DNA of 64,000 nucleotides, from the NCBI RefSeq assembly GCF_005887555.1, contig NZ_VCIA01000001.1, positions 186,001-250,000 on the forward strand, in the 5' to 3' direction. Positions 1-7,782 of this stretch are shown one piece after another. The position numbers and the translations under genes were made by a program. How positions within the stretch are numbered: position 1 is the stretch's first letter; every line of letters begins with the position of its first letter. The notes under the pieces were generated by a model. The model was not told the DNA's origin and did no database searches. It saw only the letters and a program-made list of their open reading frames with translations. This stretch comes from Lentibacillus cibarius (GTDB lineage: Bacteria; Bacillota; Bacilli; Bacillales; Amphibacillaceae).

Positions 1-369
1 ACCACCGTCACCGTGAAGGCCGATAAAGCTGAAACCATCATAAGGATCAAGGTCTTCCGACTTATTTCCATAAGTGATTGTTGGATTAATTGCTACTCTA
101 TCGCCAACTTTATATTTTGTCACCTTTGGACCTACTTCTTCAATAACACCCGCAAATTCATGCCCCATGGTTAGCGGAGCGATTTCTCCAGTTAACGGAT
201 CCTCTTTTTCATTTGGTACAAACACCGGTCCCTCTTCATACTCATGTAAATCACTGCCACAAATACCTGCCCAAGCTACCCTTACTTTAACATCGGTATC
301 TTTCGTTTGTTTTAGTTCTATTTCCTCTACCCGTAAGTCTTTTTTTCCATACCAGACTGCAGCTTTCAT
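1..369 (-). CDS. bdhA: (R,R)-butanediol dehydrogenase / zinc alcohol dehydrogenase, N-terminal part (cut by window edge)
   Basis: Zinc-dependent medium-chain dehydrogenase that interconverts acetoin and 2,3-butanediol with NAD(H) in the cytoplasm. Only about 123 N-terminal residues lie in the window; the rest is beyond base 1. The reverse strand reads MKAAVWYGKKDLRVEE, then GICGSDLHEY (catalytic zinc Cys), then TMGHEFAGVIEEVG (GHE zinc motif) and a stretch with the acidic insertion typical of BdhA. The ATG at 369 follows AGGAGG with about 8 nt spacing. Family assignment is strong. The exact substrate (butanediol versus sorbitol or threonine) is inferred from the overall pattern. Confidence 0.85.
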   Translation of the reverse strand, partial: MKAAVWYGKKDLRVEEIELKQTKDTDVKVRVAWAGICGSDLHEYEEGPVFVPNEKEDPLTGEIAPLTMGHEFAGVIEEVGPKVTKYKVGDRVAINPTITYGNKSEDLDPYDGFSFIGLHGDGG

Positions 370-894
370 TGGATATTACCTCCTGCTTAATTAGTAGAAA
401 ATAGTTATAAGAATACTATATTGAAGGAATAATCAATATTAATTCCTATGATTTTATTATACTATTGATTTTTCCAACCTTCTATTAAAAAGACTTTAAT
501 TTCTAACCAAATACACATATCTCATTAACAGTTTTGCGATTGTTTATTTTAATTCGGTTGCATGGTTTATTCTCGGGTCTCTGTTCATATAATTTTACCA
601 TTCCTCGATATTTACCTTTTTACTTATCCAGTTTATTCAGTGAACTTTTATTTAACCGTACAAATATTCATAAGAAGAATTCCCCCTCATCTGAATCTCT
701 TTTTATTTTCATCGTATATGGATTATTTTATTCAATAAAATGACCCTTATATATGATGCTCACGCTAATCCTTATTCAAGAATGGCGCCCGTTTGAGGAA
801 GATCATGGCAGATGGGCATGAGCGCTTTATCTATTATCAAATAAAAAATAAAGAGAGGCTGCATGATTAACAGCCCCCCTATACGATCGACGAA
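370..894. other. intergenic, no convincing gene
   Basis: An open frame on the plus strand (534-743) has no ribosome binding site and a Phe/Leu/Ser-rich random-looking product, so I do not call it. The segment is AT-rich. Near 772-797 it carries one copy of the dispersed GC-capped repeat (CTTATTCAAGAATGGCGCCC) that recurs between genes in both flanks of the window. Confidence 0.5.
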
Positions 895-1407
895 TTATTT
901 TTCTAAAAGCTTTAGAGATTCGCGATTGAATGCAGGAAGATCATCAGGTGTTCTGCTTGTTACAAGGTTTCCATCTACGATTACTTCTTCATCTTTTACA
1001 GTTGCTCCTGCATTTTCCAAGTCTTTTCTTACGGAAACAAAGCTTGTTAGCTCTCTACCTTTTAGTTGGTCTGTATTAACGAGAAACTGTGGACCATGGC
1101 AAATTGAAAATATGGGTTTATTATCTTGGAAAAATGTTTTCGCAAACTCACTATTCTTCGGATTAATACGTAGTAAGTCAGGAGAAAACCCGCCAGGTAC
1201 GAGTAATGCATCATAATCGTTTGCATTTACTTCATCTATACCTCTATCTGCTTGTATTTCGTCCCCATTTTTGCCATTGATGGTTTTTTTTGCTTCATTA
1301 CTGATAATATCTACCGTATGCCCAGCTTCTTTGTAAGCTTTCACAGGATCAGTTAATTCAATTTCTTCTACCATGTCTGTTACAAGGACTGCAATGTGTC
1401 GACTCAT
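895..1407 (-). CDS. DJ-1/PfpI family protein (YfkM-like general stress protein)
   Basis: A 170-residue class I glutamine-amidotransferase-like fold protein of the PfpI/YfkM group, related to proteins described as glyoxalase/deglycase or stress-induced proteases. It begins MSRHIAVLVTDMVEEIELTDP and carries the nucleophile elbow SICHGPQ, with the catalytic Cys near residue 103, and the family segment LLVPGGFSPD. Length is normal for the family. The ATG at 1407 follows GGGAGGAAG. It stands alone, with AT-rich flanks. Cytoplasmic. The activity is inferred from family membership and the literature on substrates is contested. Confidence 0.85.
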   Translation of the reverse strand: MSRHIAVLVTDMVEEIELTDPVKAYKEAGHTVDIISNEAKKTINGKNGDEIQADRGIDEVNANDYDALLVPGGFSPDLLRINPKNSEFAKTFFQDNKPIFSICHGPQFLVNTDQLKGRELTSFVSVRKDLENAGATVKDEEVIVDGNLVTSRTPDDLPAFNRESLKLLEK

Positions 1408-1574
1408 ATAGCACTTCCTCCCTTTATCATTCTCGAATATATTCTAGCAGACTGCCCATAACTTTATTAAGCAGTATGCTCATGAACCGTATTATACACG
1501 AACCAAATAACGATGCTCTAACTGACAGGCACTTGTTCCCTTCTACCTTATCGTGTTACATAAACGTGCACTAC

Positions 1575-1625
1575 AATGGCATTTGGGAGCTGGTCTTTAT
1601 TCCCCAACTGCGCCCGATTAAAGAA
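1575..1625. repeat. dispersed hairpin repeat copy
   Basis: Copy of the intergenic repeat: a block ACAATGGC, then a GC-containing half-site, TTTATTCC, then GCGCCCG. It lies 3' of the small gene that ends at 1656. The stem here is imperfect. Confidence 0.5.
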
Positions 1626-1655
1626 TAACCATTATTTATTTCAAATAGGCGCAGA

Positions 1656-1895
1656 TTAATTGAACTTCCCAGAATTGTCTCCGTCCATTAGGCTTTTCAT
1701 GTCTGGAACGTCTTTATAAATTTTTGATATCTTATCTAAAGTTTCCAACTTCACATTATCTCCACCGTTCCCGGTCATTGCAGTGTTAACAAAGCCATAA
1801 ATAATTTTTAACAATGATCTAGCATTTTTGCAGGCAAGGTTATCAACTTTATTTAAAATATTTTCAAATTCCTTTGTATCAGTTACATCTGTCAA
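1656..1895 (-). CDS. small hypothetical protein
   Basis: I do not recognise this 79-residue soluble protein. It is acidic and helix-prone, with no signal peptide or membrane segment, and has the segments LACKNARSLLKIIYG and DKISKIYKDVPDMKSLM. The frame is open up to 1910, but AGGGGTG sits inside that longer version and lies about 5 nt before the TTG at 1895, so I prefer the TTG as the start. It is flanked on both sides by copies of the dispersed hairpin repeat. Function unknown. Confidence 0.5.
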   Translation of the reverse strand: MTDVTDTKEFENILNKVDNLACKNARSLLKIIYGFVNTAMTGNGGDNVKLETLDKISKIYKDVPDMKSLMDGDNSGKFN

Positions 1896-2018
1896 TCTAA
1901 CACCCCTCAATATATGCGAATAATTTTTAATAAGATCTATTTAATTAAATGGTCCTTTAAACCAATAGAAGGCGCAGCAGGTTTTGTTCCGGAATGGCGC
2001 CCGTTTGCGGTAGTTTAG

Positions 2019-2426
2019 TTAGCCTTCTAGTAAACCTATATATGGAATTTCTTTACCATTTAATTTTACAATGTAAATTGGACCATTCTTTTCCTCAGAT
2101 TTATATATTTCGGTTCCAGCAGGTAATTTTGAAGCAGTAAAGTTATCAAATCCTCCATTATCGTCGGTTTGATTTTTAATTTCGCCGACTTTTTCGCCCG
2201 TATTGAGCTCTTCTTCATTTACCCATTCGATATCCTCTGCATTTGTATAGACCGTACCATCCATTAAAAATATATCTACATCTTTATCATCTGATAAAAT
2301 ATCCTCTGGTGTTGGGTTACCAATAACATTATCATCTGTTTCATTCCCGTTACTATTGTTATTGCAAGCTCCTAAGAAAATCAGCAAAAATACAGTCAAT
2401 AATAACAGCAGACTTTTTCTATACAA
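2019..2426 (-). CDS. small lipoprotein
   Basis: A 135-residue exported lipoprotein. An N-terminal hydrophobic signal peptide ends in a lipobox LGAC, predicting lipidation of the Cys near residue 21 and anchoring on the outer face of the membrane. The mature part starts with an Asn/Asp-rich linker, followed by a small domain with the segments DGTVYTNAEDIEWV and LPAGTEIYKS; similar lipoproteins occur in Bacillus without assigned function. The TTG start at 2426 is preceded by AAGAGGATG at a good distance. Monocistronic; a repeat copy lies just downstream near 1990-2003. Role unknown. Confidence 0.7.
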   Translation of the reverse strand: MYRKSLLLLLTVFLLIFLGACNNNSNGNETDDNVIGNPTPEDILSDDKDVDIFLMDGTVYTNAEDIEWVNEEELNTGEKVGEIKNQTDDNGGFDNFTASKLPAGTEIYKSEEKNGPIYIVKLNGKEIPYIGLLEG

Positions 2427-2530
2427 TTTTAATCATCCTCTTAAAGATAAAGTTGTTCTTCCACATAATGGCTCCGATTCTAACACAAAGCCTATGCGAC
2501 AATTGCGCCCGATTCATTAACAAGCAATAA

Positions 2531-2755
2531 CTAAACGTGACTGTCATCCTTAATACTTCCCCTTTTTTTATTACTGAAGTATTTCCAAAGATAATAAGTT
2601 AGCCAAAAAAGAGATACATCAATAAATCCTAAAATTAAAAATGCTTTAGTATTACTATCACCGATGAATATAGAAAGGAATACTAGAATAGTTAAAAATG
2701 GAAGTAAAAGAATCCAATAAATTTTATCTTTAAACGTATTTAAAAATATATTCAC
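2531..2755 (-). CDS. small two-helix membrane protein
   Basis: A 74-residue hydrophobic protein with two predicted membrane helices (about residues 12-30 and 38-57), a short charged loop (GDSNTK) and a charged C-terminal tail. No known motif. The GTG at 2755 is the start given here, although the GGGGG ribosome-binding run lies almost directly against it, so the exact first codon is uncertain. It lies between two repeat copies like its neighbours. Function unknown. Confidence 0.5.
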   Translation of the reverse strand: MNIFLNTFKDKIYWILLLPFLTILVFLSIFIGDSNTKAFLILGFIDVSLFWLTYYLWKYFSNKKRGSIKDDSHV

Positions 2756-2797
2756 ACCCCCTTATATTTAACAATCTGGTCCTACAATGGCAAATTA

Positions 2798-2826
2798 GGC
2801 GCTATCCTTTATTCCAGATAGGCGCC
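2798..2826. repeat. dispersed hairpin repeat, best-formed copy
   Basis: GGCGCTATC and GATAGGCGCC form inverted arms around the 10-nt loop CTTTATTCCA. The block CTACAATGGCAAATTAGG precedes it. The same architecture recurs with variations near 3115, 4165 and 7242 and, in the right flank, near 57380, 60455, 61500, 61860 and 63300. There is no long T-run, so it is not a classical terminator, though it sits 3' of minus-strand genes. Confidence 0.7.
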
Positions 2827-2871
2827 CGTTTGCTTAAAATACTGTTTTGTTGATGTCTGAAAACAAAAGCT

Positions 2872-3072
2872 TTATTTCTCCCCTGCCCTTGATTTCCGCT
2901 TTGTGTAAAACACATAAATAGCGTTCCCAATCGTTAAAATTATTGCTGCAGTTAAAAGTCCAAGCATTAGGTATAAATCATAATCAAATATTAAGAACAA
3001 AATAGCTGCCACAACAAATGCTCCCCAACCTCCGATAGCAAAACGCCACGGATATTTTTTATTATTAGACAT
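2872..3072 (-). CDS. small two-helix membrane protein
   Basis: A 66-residue membrane protein: a short basic N-terminus, two predicted helices (about residues 12-30 and 33-54) and a basic tail (TKRKSRAGEK) that would be cytoplasmic. The ATG at 3072 is preceded by AAGGGGGAAAG. No recognisable domain. It resembles the many uncharacterised small membrane proteins found between housekeeping genes in Bacillaceae. Function unknown. Confidence 0.55.
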   Translation of the reverse strand: MSNNKKYPWRFAIGGWGAFVVAAILFLIFDYDLYLMLGLLTAAIILTIGNAIYVFYTKRKSRAGEK

Positions 3073-3103
3073 AATAACTTTCCCCCTTACTTGTTCTGCA
3101 TAA

Positions 3104-3155
3104 TGGACCTACAATGGCAATTTGGGCGTTATCCTTTATTCCAGATGTGTGCCCT
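3104..3155. repeat. dispersed hairpin repeat copy
   Basis: Same order of blocks as the copy at 2798: GGACCTACAATGGCAATTTG, a GGGCGTTATC half-site, CTTTATTCCAGAT, then a degraded second arm (GTGTGCCC). It lies immediately 3' of the stop codon of the frameshifted gene at 3156. Confidence 0.6.
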
Positions 3156-3439
3156 TTAGCTGAATAAATTTCCGACAAGTAATATATAGCCAAGTAAAAC
3201 AGATAGACTTAACGTTAACACTATTGTAAATATACTTCTTGCTAATCTTTTTAGGTTCTTTACCTCTGATAACCCAAAAATACTAGACAAAATGTTAATA
3301 AAGTAATCGTCAGGACTATTGCCAGAGGATGAATGCCCATTATAGAGGTTCCAAACCAGCCAGAAAAAGATACCAGCAGAAATAAAATTACACAAATTAT
3401 TGAAGACATAAACGACCACAAATTAACTTTTGCTTGCAT
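3156..3439 (-). pseudogene. small membrane protein gene with an apparent one-base frameshift
   Basis: A well-placed ATG at 3439 (after AAAGGGAGAG) starts MQAKVNLWSFMSSIICVILF and continues as a typical membrane protein to about residue 55, where the frame hits a stop just past a run of five T (3276-3280 on the plus strand, read as A). Adding one base to that run joins it smoothly to the downstream frame, giving VFFGLSEVKNLKRLARSIF and a final hydrophobic helix ending GNLFS. Together they make one plausible 95-residue two- to three-helix protein. The alternative GTG start at 3419 gives a less protein-like N-terminus. Either a real frameshift or a sequencing error. Function unknown. Confidence 0.6.
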
Positions 3440-3555
3440 TTTAGTCTCTCCCTTTGTCCATTAACCCAGCGTATACTTACTTAACTAAATAGCAAATAAT
3501 TGAACGCTTTTGTTCCGGCTAAGCGCCCTTTAATGGCATAAAACAAGTTACAATG

Positions 3556-3885
3556 CTAAAATAACTTCCTGCACATTTGAAGTACTCGTTCAAGATCATG
3601 CTTATGTAATACACCTATATGCCGTTTTAATTCAGATCCATGCACAGAAATAATTTTTGAAGTACGAGCCACAGATGGTTTTAATAACCCGGCCTCGTTC
3701 CAATACTCCAAAACCACATCAAATTGATTTCGTGGCTGTTGGCTGGTGACTGGAGCAATAATGGCATCCACATCCAGTGCCAATTCATTTCCGACAATAA
3801 TAACAGGGCGCTGCTTAGTTTGACGAGTCCCTTTAAAAAGGACATCTGCCAACCAAACATCACCCTGCTTCATCCTACTGCTCAT
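3556..3885 (-). CDS. MazF/PemK-like type II toxin (mRNA interferase family)
   Basis: A predicted endoribonuclease toxin of the MazF/PemK fold, about 110 residues. The family signature is clear: KQGDVWLADVLFKGTRQTKQRPVIIV near the N-terminus (the QGD and KxRPVIIV beta-barrel strands) and IIAPVTSQQPR in the middle. I chose the ATG at 3885 because AGGAGG lies 12 nt upstream; ATG at 3873 is an alternative. The start overlaps the end of the upstream small gene by about 11 nt, the usual antitoxin-toxin arrangement. Cytoplasmic. Target sequence cannot be predicted. Confidence 0.8.
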   Translation of the reverse strand: MSSRMKQGDVWLADVLFKGTRQTKQRPVIIVGNELALDVDAIIAPVTSQQPRNQFDVVLEYWNEAGLLKPSVARTSKIISVHGSELKRHIGVLHKHDLERVLQMCRKLF

Positions 3886-4045
3886 TGTAGATGTCATCCT
3901 CCTCATTATCCCACCAGGCATAATTTTCACCTAGTAAAATAACATCCCTAGACATATATTTTTCTTTAATTTTATCGAGTACCTTTTGCCTTTCGCCATC
4001 ACTCAACATGTCAATTTCCTTGATAATTTTATCCGGAATAGACAT
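3875..4045 (-). CDS. putative antitoxin of the MazF/PemK-like toxin
   Basis: A 56-residue acidic helical protein placed directly upstream of, and overlapping, the toxin gene. It begins MSIPDKIIKEIDMLSDGERQ, a helix typical of small antitoxins, and ends in an acidic tail with two Trp residues (WWDNEEDD) that could fill the toxin groove. The frame is open from 4060, but GGAGGTG lies 7 nt before the ATG at 4045. Assignment rests on size, charge and position rather than on a recognised domain. The pair is probably autoregulated. Confidence 0.65.
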   Translation of the reverse strand: MSIPDKIIKEIDMLSDGERQKVLDKIKEKYMSRDVILLGENYAWWDNEEDDIYNEQ

Positions 4046-4157
4046 ATCATACACCTCCATTTAGTTGTACCCTTATTATATCTTATATTCGATCAGACAT
4101 AAAACGTTCAAGAGGTTTTCTTTATTCAGGAAAATTAGCTGTTTCCGATAGGACACC

Positions 4158-4190
4158 GATTTTTATTCCAGATAGGCGCCCGATGATTGA
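4158..4190. repeat. dispersed hairpin repeat copy
   Basis: ACCGATTTTTATTCCAGATA followed by GGCGCCCGATGATTGAAC matches the right half of the repeat exactly; the left arm is degraded to GGACACCG. It lies between the divergent antitoxin and RQC-minor-1-like genes. Confidence 0.55.
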
Positions 4191-4265
4191 ACAAGGTCTG
4201 ACCACTTTTTAACCAAATACCACATCGTATATAATAATATTAAAGTATTCACAGAAAGGGTGAAT

Positions 4266-4850
4266 ATGATGTCTCGTAGGGTTCGACGTGTCCGCTATCA
4301 GTTAGATACGAAAAATATTAAACGCTTGTCAGACTCAGATATCCGAACCATATTACGTGGTGCGGATCCCTTAATCATGACCGGTGGGCGAAATTTACTT
4401 GCAAAAATATTAAAAGGATCGAAAGAGAAAAGAGTATTGGAATTAAATTTGGATGATTGCCCGGTGTATGGTGCTTTTCAAAGTGAAAAACTTGAAACAG
4501 TCAAAGCGAAAATTGACTGGATGATCAAAAATAATTACCTGGAAATTGAATATGATTACCGACTACCTTTTCTCGTTTTCTCTGAGAAGGGCTGGGCAAT
4601 TGAAAGAGATACGTATTCGGATGAATTGCTTCAGCAAATCAGAGAAATTAAGAACCCTGAAAGTCATGATTTTAAAGAGCATTTGCTAGACCGGGATCGC
4701 GGCATGATCTTATTGCTATTGAAAAAAGTTGAACAAGCAGGAGACCCTTCTTTCATACCATCTCTTGAAGAATGGAAAAAAGTAGACTATAAAAAAGTAC
4801 GAAAAGAAATTAATCGGGTGATTTATTCGTTGTCGGAGGGTCTTTCTTAA
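4266..4850 (+). CDS. RQC-minor-1 family DNA-binding-like protein
   Basis: The first plus-strand gene in the window. The product (about 194 residues) resembles small Firmicute proteins annotated as RQC-minor-1, which carry a winged helix related to the RecQ C-terminal DNA-binding domain. Visible support: the segment VYGAFQSEKLETVKAKIDWMIKNNYLE, which fits a winged-helix unit where a helix precedes a beta wing, then LPFLVFSEKGWAIERD. The ATG at 4266 follows AAAGGG; the GTG at 4260 is less likely. A TATAAT-like -10 lies near 4231. Cytoplasmic. Role unknown; family recall only. Confidence 0.6.
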   Translation: MMSRRVRRVRYQLDTKNIKRLSDSDIRTILRGADPLIMTGGRNLLAKILKGSKEKRVLELNLDDCPVYGAFQSEKLETVKAKIDWMIKNNYLEIEYDYRLPFLVFSEKGWAIERDTYSDELLQQIREIKNPESHDFKEHLLDRDRGMILLLLKKVEQAGDPSFIPSLEEWKKVDYKKVRKEINRVIYSLSEGLS

Positions 4851-4892
4851 ATTGTTCAGCAAGACGGTATTGATTAAATTCTTCTTCTCAAT

Positions 4893-4946
4893 AAGCGCCT
4901 ACATCCGGAAGAAAAGGGCCTCCCCTTTATTCCGGATTTGCGCCCT
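4893..4946. terminator. stem-loop downstream of the RQC-minor-1-like gene
   Basis: ATCCGGAAGAAAAGG pairs with CCTTTATTCCGGAT across a short GC loop, with outer GCGCC/GCGC positions resembling the dispersed repeat. It is followed on the plus strand by CGCCCTTTTC, a weak T-tract. It may terminate the plus-strand gene that ends at 4850. Confidence 0.5.
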
Positions 4947-5059
4947 TTTCTTTAATAAGCAATCCCCCACTAATTCATATCGTTGAAGGCTTTCGCAGTT
5001 CGTTGTCAAAGTTTAAATGCCTCTTCATATAACGAATGAGTATACACCCTTCGTGATAA

Positions 5060-6757
5060 TCAGTACGCCTTTTCCCGAATGGTTTCCACTTCCTCATTAA
5101 TCGATTGAACATTGAGGTTTGGTGTCTTTTCATCCGAAAGCTGGTACTTTTCTTTCAAGTGTGTGATGCGTTCAACGCTTTCATTAATCCTTTCTTCGCT
5201 TATTTCCCCGTTTTCAACAGCAGTTTTTAATTTATCAAATACAGTGGGAATCAAATCCGGATTATGGGCAACAAGCAATAAATCTCCGCCTGCTTTCACT
5301 GACCGGACGGCTGCCTCAGCGACATTATATTGATTTGTAATGGCGCCCATCGTCAAGTCATCGGTGATTACGACACCATCAAACTCAAGATCCTCCCGCA
5401 AAATGCCCGTGATTATCTTTTTTGACATGGAGGCAGGATAATTTTCATCGATTTTTGGCAGCAGAATATGCGCAACCATGCTGACATCAGCACCGTTCGA
5501 AATGGCTTTCCTGAATGGAGCAAGTTCCAATTTAGACAGTTCCCCGTAGCTTTTATCGACCTTAGGAAGTTTTAAATGGGAATCCTTGCTGGTATCCCCA
5601 TGCCCGGGAAAATGCTTCATGACTGAAATAATCCCTTCACTTTGGATTCCTTTCATCGTCTGGATACCCAACTTTGATACGATTTTCAGATTGTTGCCAA
5701 ACGAACGATCGCCGATAACAGGATTATCCGGATTACTGTTAACATCAAGGACAGGCGCAAAATCCAAATTGAAACCGAGTGTTTTCATCTGCTCACCGAG
5801 GATGGAACCAGCTTGAAAGGCCACATCTGGATCATTCATCTTCCCAATCGAACGACTTGACGGCAAACTTTTCACCCCATCAGGCATTCGCGTCACACTG
5901 CCGCCTTCTTCATCGACCCCCAGTAATAATGGGTAAGGATTGTCAGCATTCGCAGTTTTCATCTCATTTAAAAAGTTGACGGTTTGCGTCTTGCTTGTAA
6001 TGTTATCGCCATATAAAATGACACCTCCAACATGATACTTTTGAATGATACTTCTTGTCTCAGCCGTCATTTTTGTTCCATTGACACCGCTAAAAATCAT
6101 TTGCCCGATTTTTTCATTAAGGCTCATATTGTTGTCTGTATCACCTGAACGAACGCCTTTATCGCCTCTGCTTATTTCCTTCGATAATGAAATATGATCC
6201 ACGTCAGGGTTATCAGCATCACCGGAACGCTTCGGGAACACCCATTTCAAGACATAATCATTGGAAAGTTCATAAACAAGAATGATTTGATTGTGATCAT
6301 CATCCTGGTAATAATGCGTATCATCAAGTTTTTTATATGATTTAATTGTTTCAAAATCGAACGACGTGAATTGATCCTGCGATGAACGCATATCGGACAC
6401 AATACCGTCTGTAATACCGACATCAATGTCATGTGACGGATAGTTCAAAAAACGACCAACATCCGTATCCGTGGTCTTATCCGGTTTCCCCCAAGTTTTT
6501 TGCACCGCATCGGTGGTCGTTTCACCGACAACGATATTGCTTTGCGGGATTTTTCCTTGTTTGGCTAGGTTAAATATATTGGCCAATGCTGCTTCAGGCT
6601 CCTGGACCTCTTCATTCTCATGACTCGATGATGGATTCTTTGGTTGTTGGTCTGCTTGTTTATCATTTGTCTTATCGCTCAATGAACGGGTGAAAAAGAA
6701 AACCGCCCCAAGAGTGATGATAACAATGATGATTATAATAGCGATACGCCTGATCAT
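5060..6757 (-). CDS. glycoside hydrolase family 3 beta-N-acetylhexosaminidase with N-terminal YjgB-like domain
   Basis: Membrane-anchored or secreted cell-wall recycling enzyme, about 565 residues. Order: N-terminal hydrophobic anchor (residues 1-22), a low-complexity charged linker, a DUF4309/YjgB-like domain (about residues 50-175), then a GH3 catalytic domain. GH3 marks seen: FAPVLDVNSNPDNPVIGDRSF, the KHFPGHGDTSKDSH loop near residue 382 carrying the His/Asp acid-base pair of NagZ-type enzymes, and VITDDLTMGAI near 465 with the nucleophile Asp. GGAGG 7 nt before the ATG at 6757 decides the start; an in-frame ATG at 6781 lies upstream of that site. It probably removes GlcNAc from muropeptides outside the membrane. 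The two-domain fusion occurs in Bacillaceae. Confidence 0.87.
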   Translation of the reverse strand: MIRRIAIIIIIVIITLGAVFFFTRSLSDKTNDKQADQQPKNPSSSHENEEVQEPEAALANIFNLAKQGKIPQSNIVVGETTTDAVQKTWGKPDKTTDTDVGRFLNYPSHDIDVGITDGIVSDMRSSQDQFTSFDFETIKSYKKLDDTHYYQDDDHNQIILVYELSNDYVLKWVFPKRSGDADNPDVDHISLSKEISRGDKGVRSGDTDNNMSLNEKIGQMIFSGVNGTKMTAETRSIIQKYHVGGVILYGDNITSKTQTVNFLNEMKTANADNPYPLLLGVDEEGGSVTRMPDGVKSLPSSRSIGKMNDPDVAFQAGSILGEQMKTLGFNLDFAPVLDVNSNPDNPVIGDRSFGNNLKIVSKLGIQTMKGIQSEGIISVMKHFPGHGDTSKDSHLKLPKVDKSYGELSKLELAPFRKAISNGADVSMVAHILLPKIDENYPASMSKKIITGILREDLEFDGVVITDDLTMGAITNQYNVAEAAVRSVKAGGDLLLVAHNPDLIPTVFDKLKTAVENGEISEERINESVERITHLKEKYQLSDEKTPNLNVQSINEEVETIREKAY

Positions 6758-6951
6758 AGTAATTCCTCCGCGAATAGTCATTCCATAATTCGGTAGCAGT
6801 GTTATTTCTCATTTACATCTCCAACTCTCCAAAAAGAATAATAATATTTTAACATGTAAGATCCACCTAAAAACTCCTCCAATAATCCAAGAAAGGGAGC
6901 AATACTTATTCCATTCTTGCGCCTTTTTCTGGAATACTTATGCAATCGATA

Positions 6952-7173
6952 TTATTCAAAAAGTCGTTCATCCTTATCACTTAATTTAATACGAAAAAGC
7001 AGAAAGGGAACAAATATAAGACTTAAATACCCTAGTGTAAATAATTTTTGTGTTCCAATCGAAATGTATTGTCTATGACCACAATTAGGACAATTCTTCC
7101 CATTCTTTGAAAATCCGAGCGACAAAATCTCTTTAACTTTCCACTTGTAATTACAGTTAGTACAACGTGCCAT
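6952..7173 (-). CDS. small CXXC...CXXC zinc-ribbon membrane protein (TIGR04104-like)
   Basis: A 73-residue protein with an N-terminal zinc ribbon, CTNC at residues 4-7 and CPNC at 28-31, followed by one hydrophobic helix (about 46-62) and a charged tail. The spacing of 20 residues between CXXC pairs matches the Firmicute family named for that pattern. The ATG at 7173 is preceded by GGAGGGGG. Function unknown; these proteins are often found singly near other small membrane genes, as here. Confidence 0.75.
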   Translation of the reverse strand: MARCTNCNYKWKVKEILSLGFSKNGKNCPNCGHRQYISIGTQKLFTLGYLSLIFVPFLLFRIKLSDKDERLFE

Positions 7174-7241
7174 AAAATCCCCCTCCTATTTTTCTTTGAA
7201 GAAGTATTTCACAAACTGGCCCTTATATGCTATGCGATTGT

Positions 7242-7270
7242 GGCGCTAACCCTTATTAGGGAAAAGCGCC
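7242..7270. repeat. dispersed hairpin repeat, perfect-arm variant
   Basis: GGCGCT AA CCCT, loop TATT, AGGG AA AAGCGCC: a GC-capped stem. A second copy of the repeat (CTACAATGGCAATTTGGACG, then ACTTTATTCC, then GCGCCCGC) follows directly at 7271-7317, so two copies lie in tandem here. Confidence 0.65.
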
Positions 7271-7333
7271 CTACAATGGCAATTTGGACGCTGTACTTTA
7301 TTCCGCAAGTGCGCCCGCTTTTTGAATAATTTC

Positions 7334-7603
7334 TTATGGTTCGCTAATTCCTACTGCTCCGAGTAAAAGAAAATAAGCAAATACTAACACTGCGCTATTC
7401 AACAGAATTCCTATTATAACAAACCACATTTTTTTAGATATTATAGCAAAAATAATTCCAAGCATAGAAAGTATTGTAAACACGATTATTACCGAAATAA
7501 AATTTATATCAGGACCTCTTACTATAAAGAAAAAAATGATATTTATTAACACAGTTAATATTGACAACACGCCCAATATATTCTTTGCTTTTTTCTTATG
7601 CAA
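7334..7603 (-). CDS. small three-helix membrane protein
   Basis: An 89-residue very hydrophobic protein with three predicted membrane helices (about residues 8-28, 35-55 and 60-82) and a basic cytoplasmic N-terminus (HKKKAKN). It starts with TTG at 7603 after AAAGGGGGG. No domain recognised. It is the last gene before the conjugative region and the last before the dispersed hairpin repeats stop appearing. Confidence 0.55.
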   Translation of the reverse strand: MHKKKAKNILGVLSILTVLINIIFFFIVRGPDINFISVIIVFTILSMLGIIFAIISKKMWFVIIGILLNSAVLVFAYFLLLGAVGISEP

Positions 7604-7782
7604 AATTACAACCCCCCTTTAGATCAAGAACCTTGTTCAACAATCTGGCCCGTTAATTGAACAGTTCATATGCCATTCATTTATTTCATTATTTTCCTAT
7701 AATAGGATTATTTCAAATACGACTAATAAATGCAATTGCCTTTTTGAGATAATTTTTCTATATTTAGCAAATTAATAATCCT

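Noticed and set aside
534-743. A small plus-strand gene
   Set aside because: No ribosome binding site, low-complexity Phe/Leu/Ser product without a sensible pattern.
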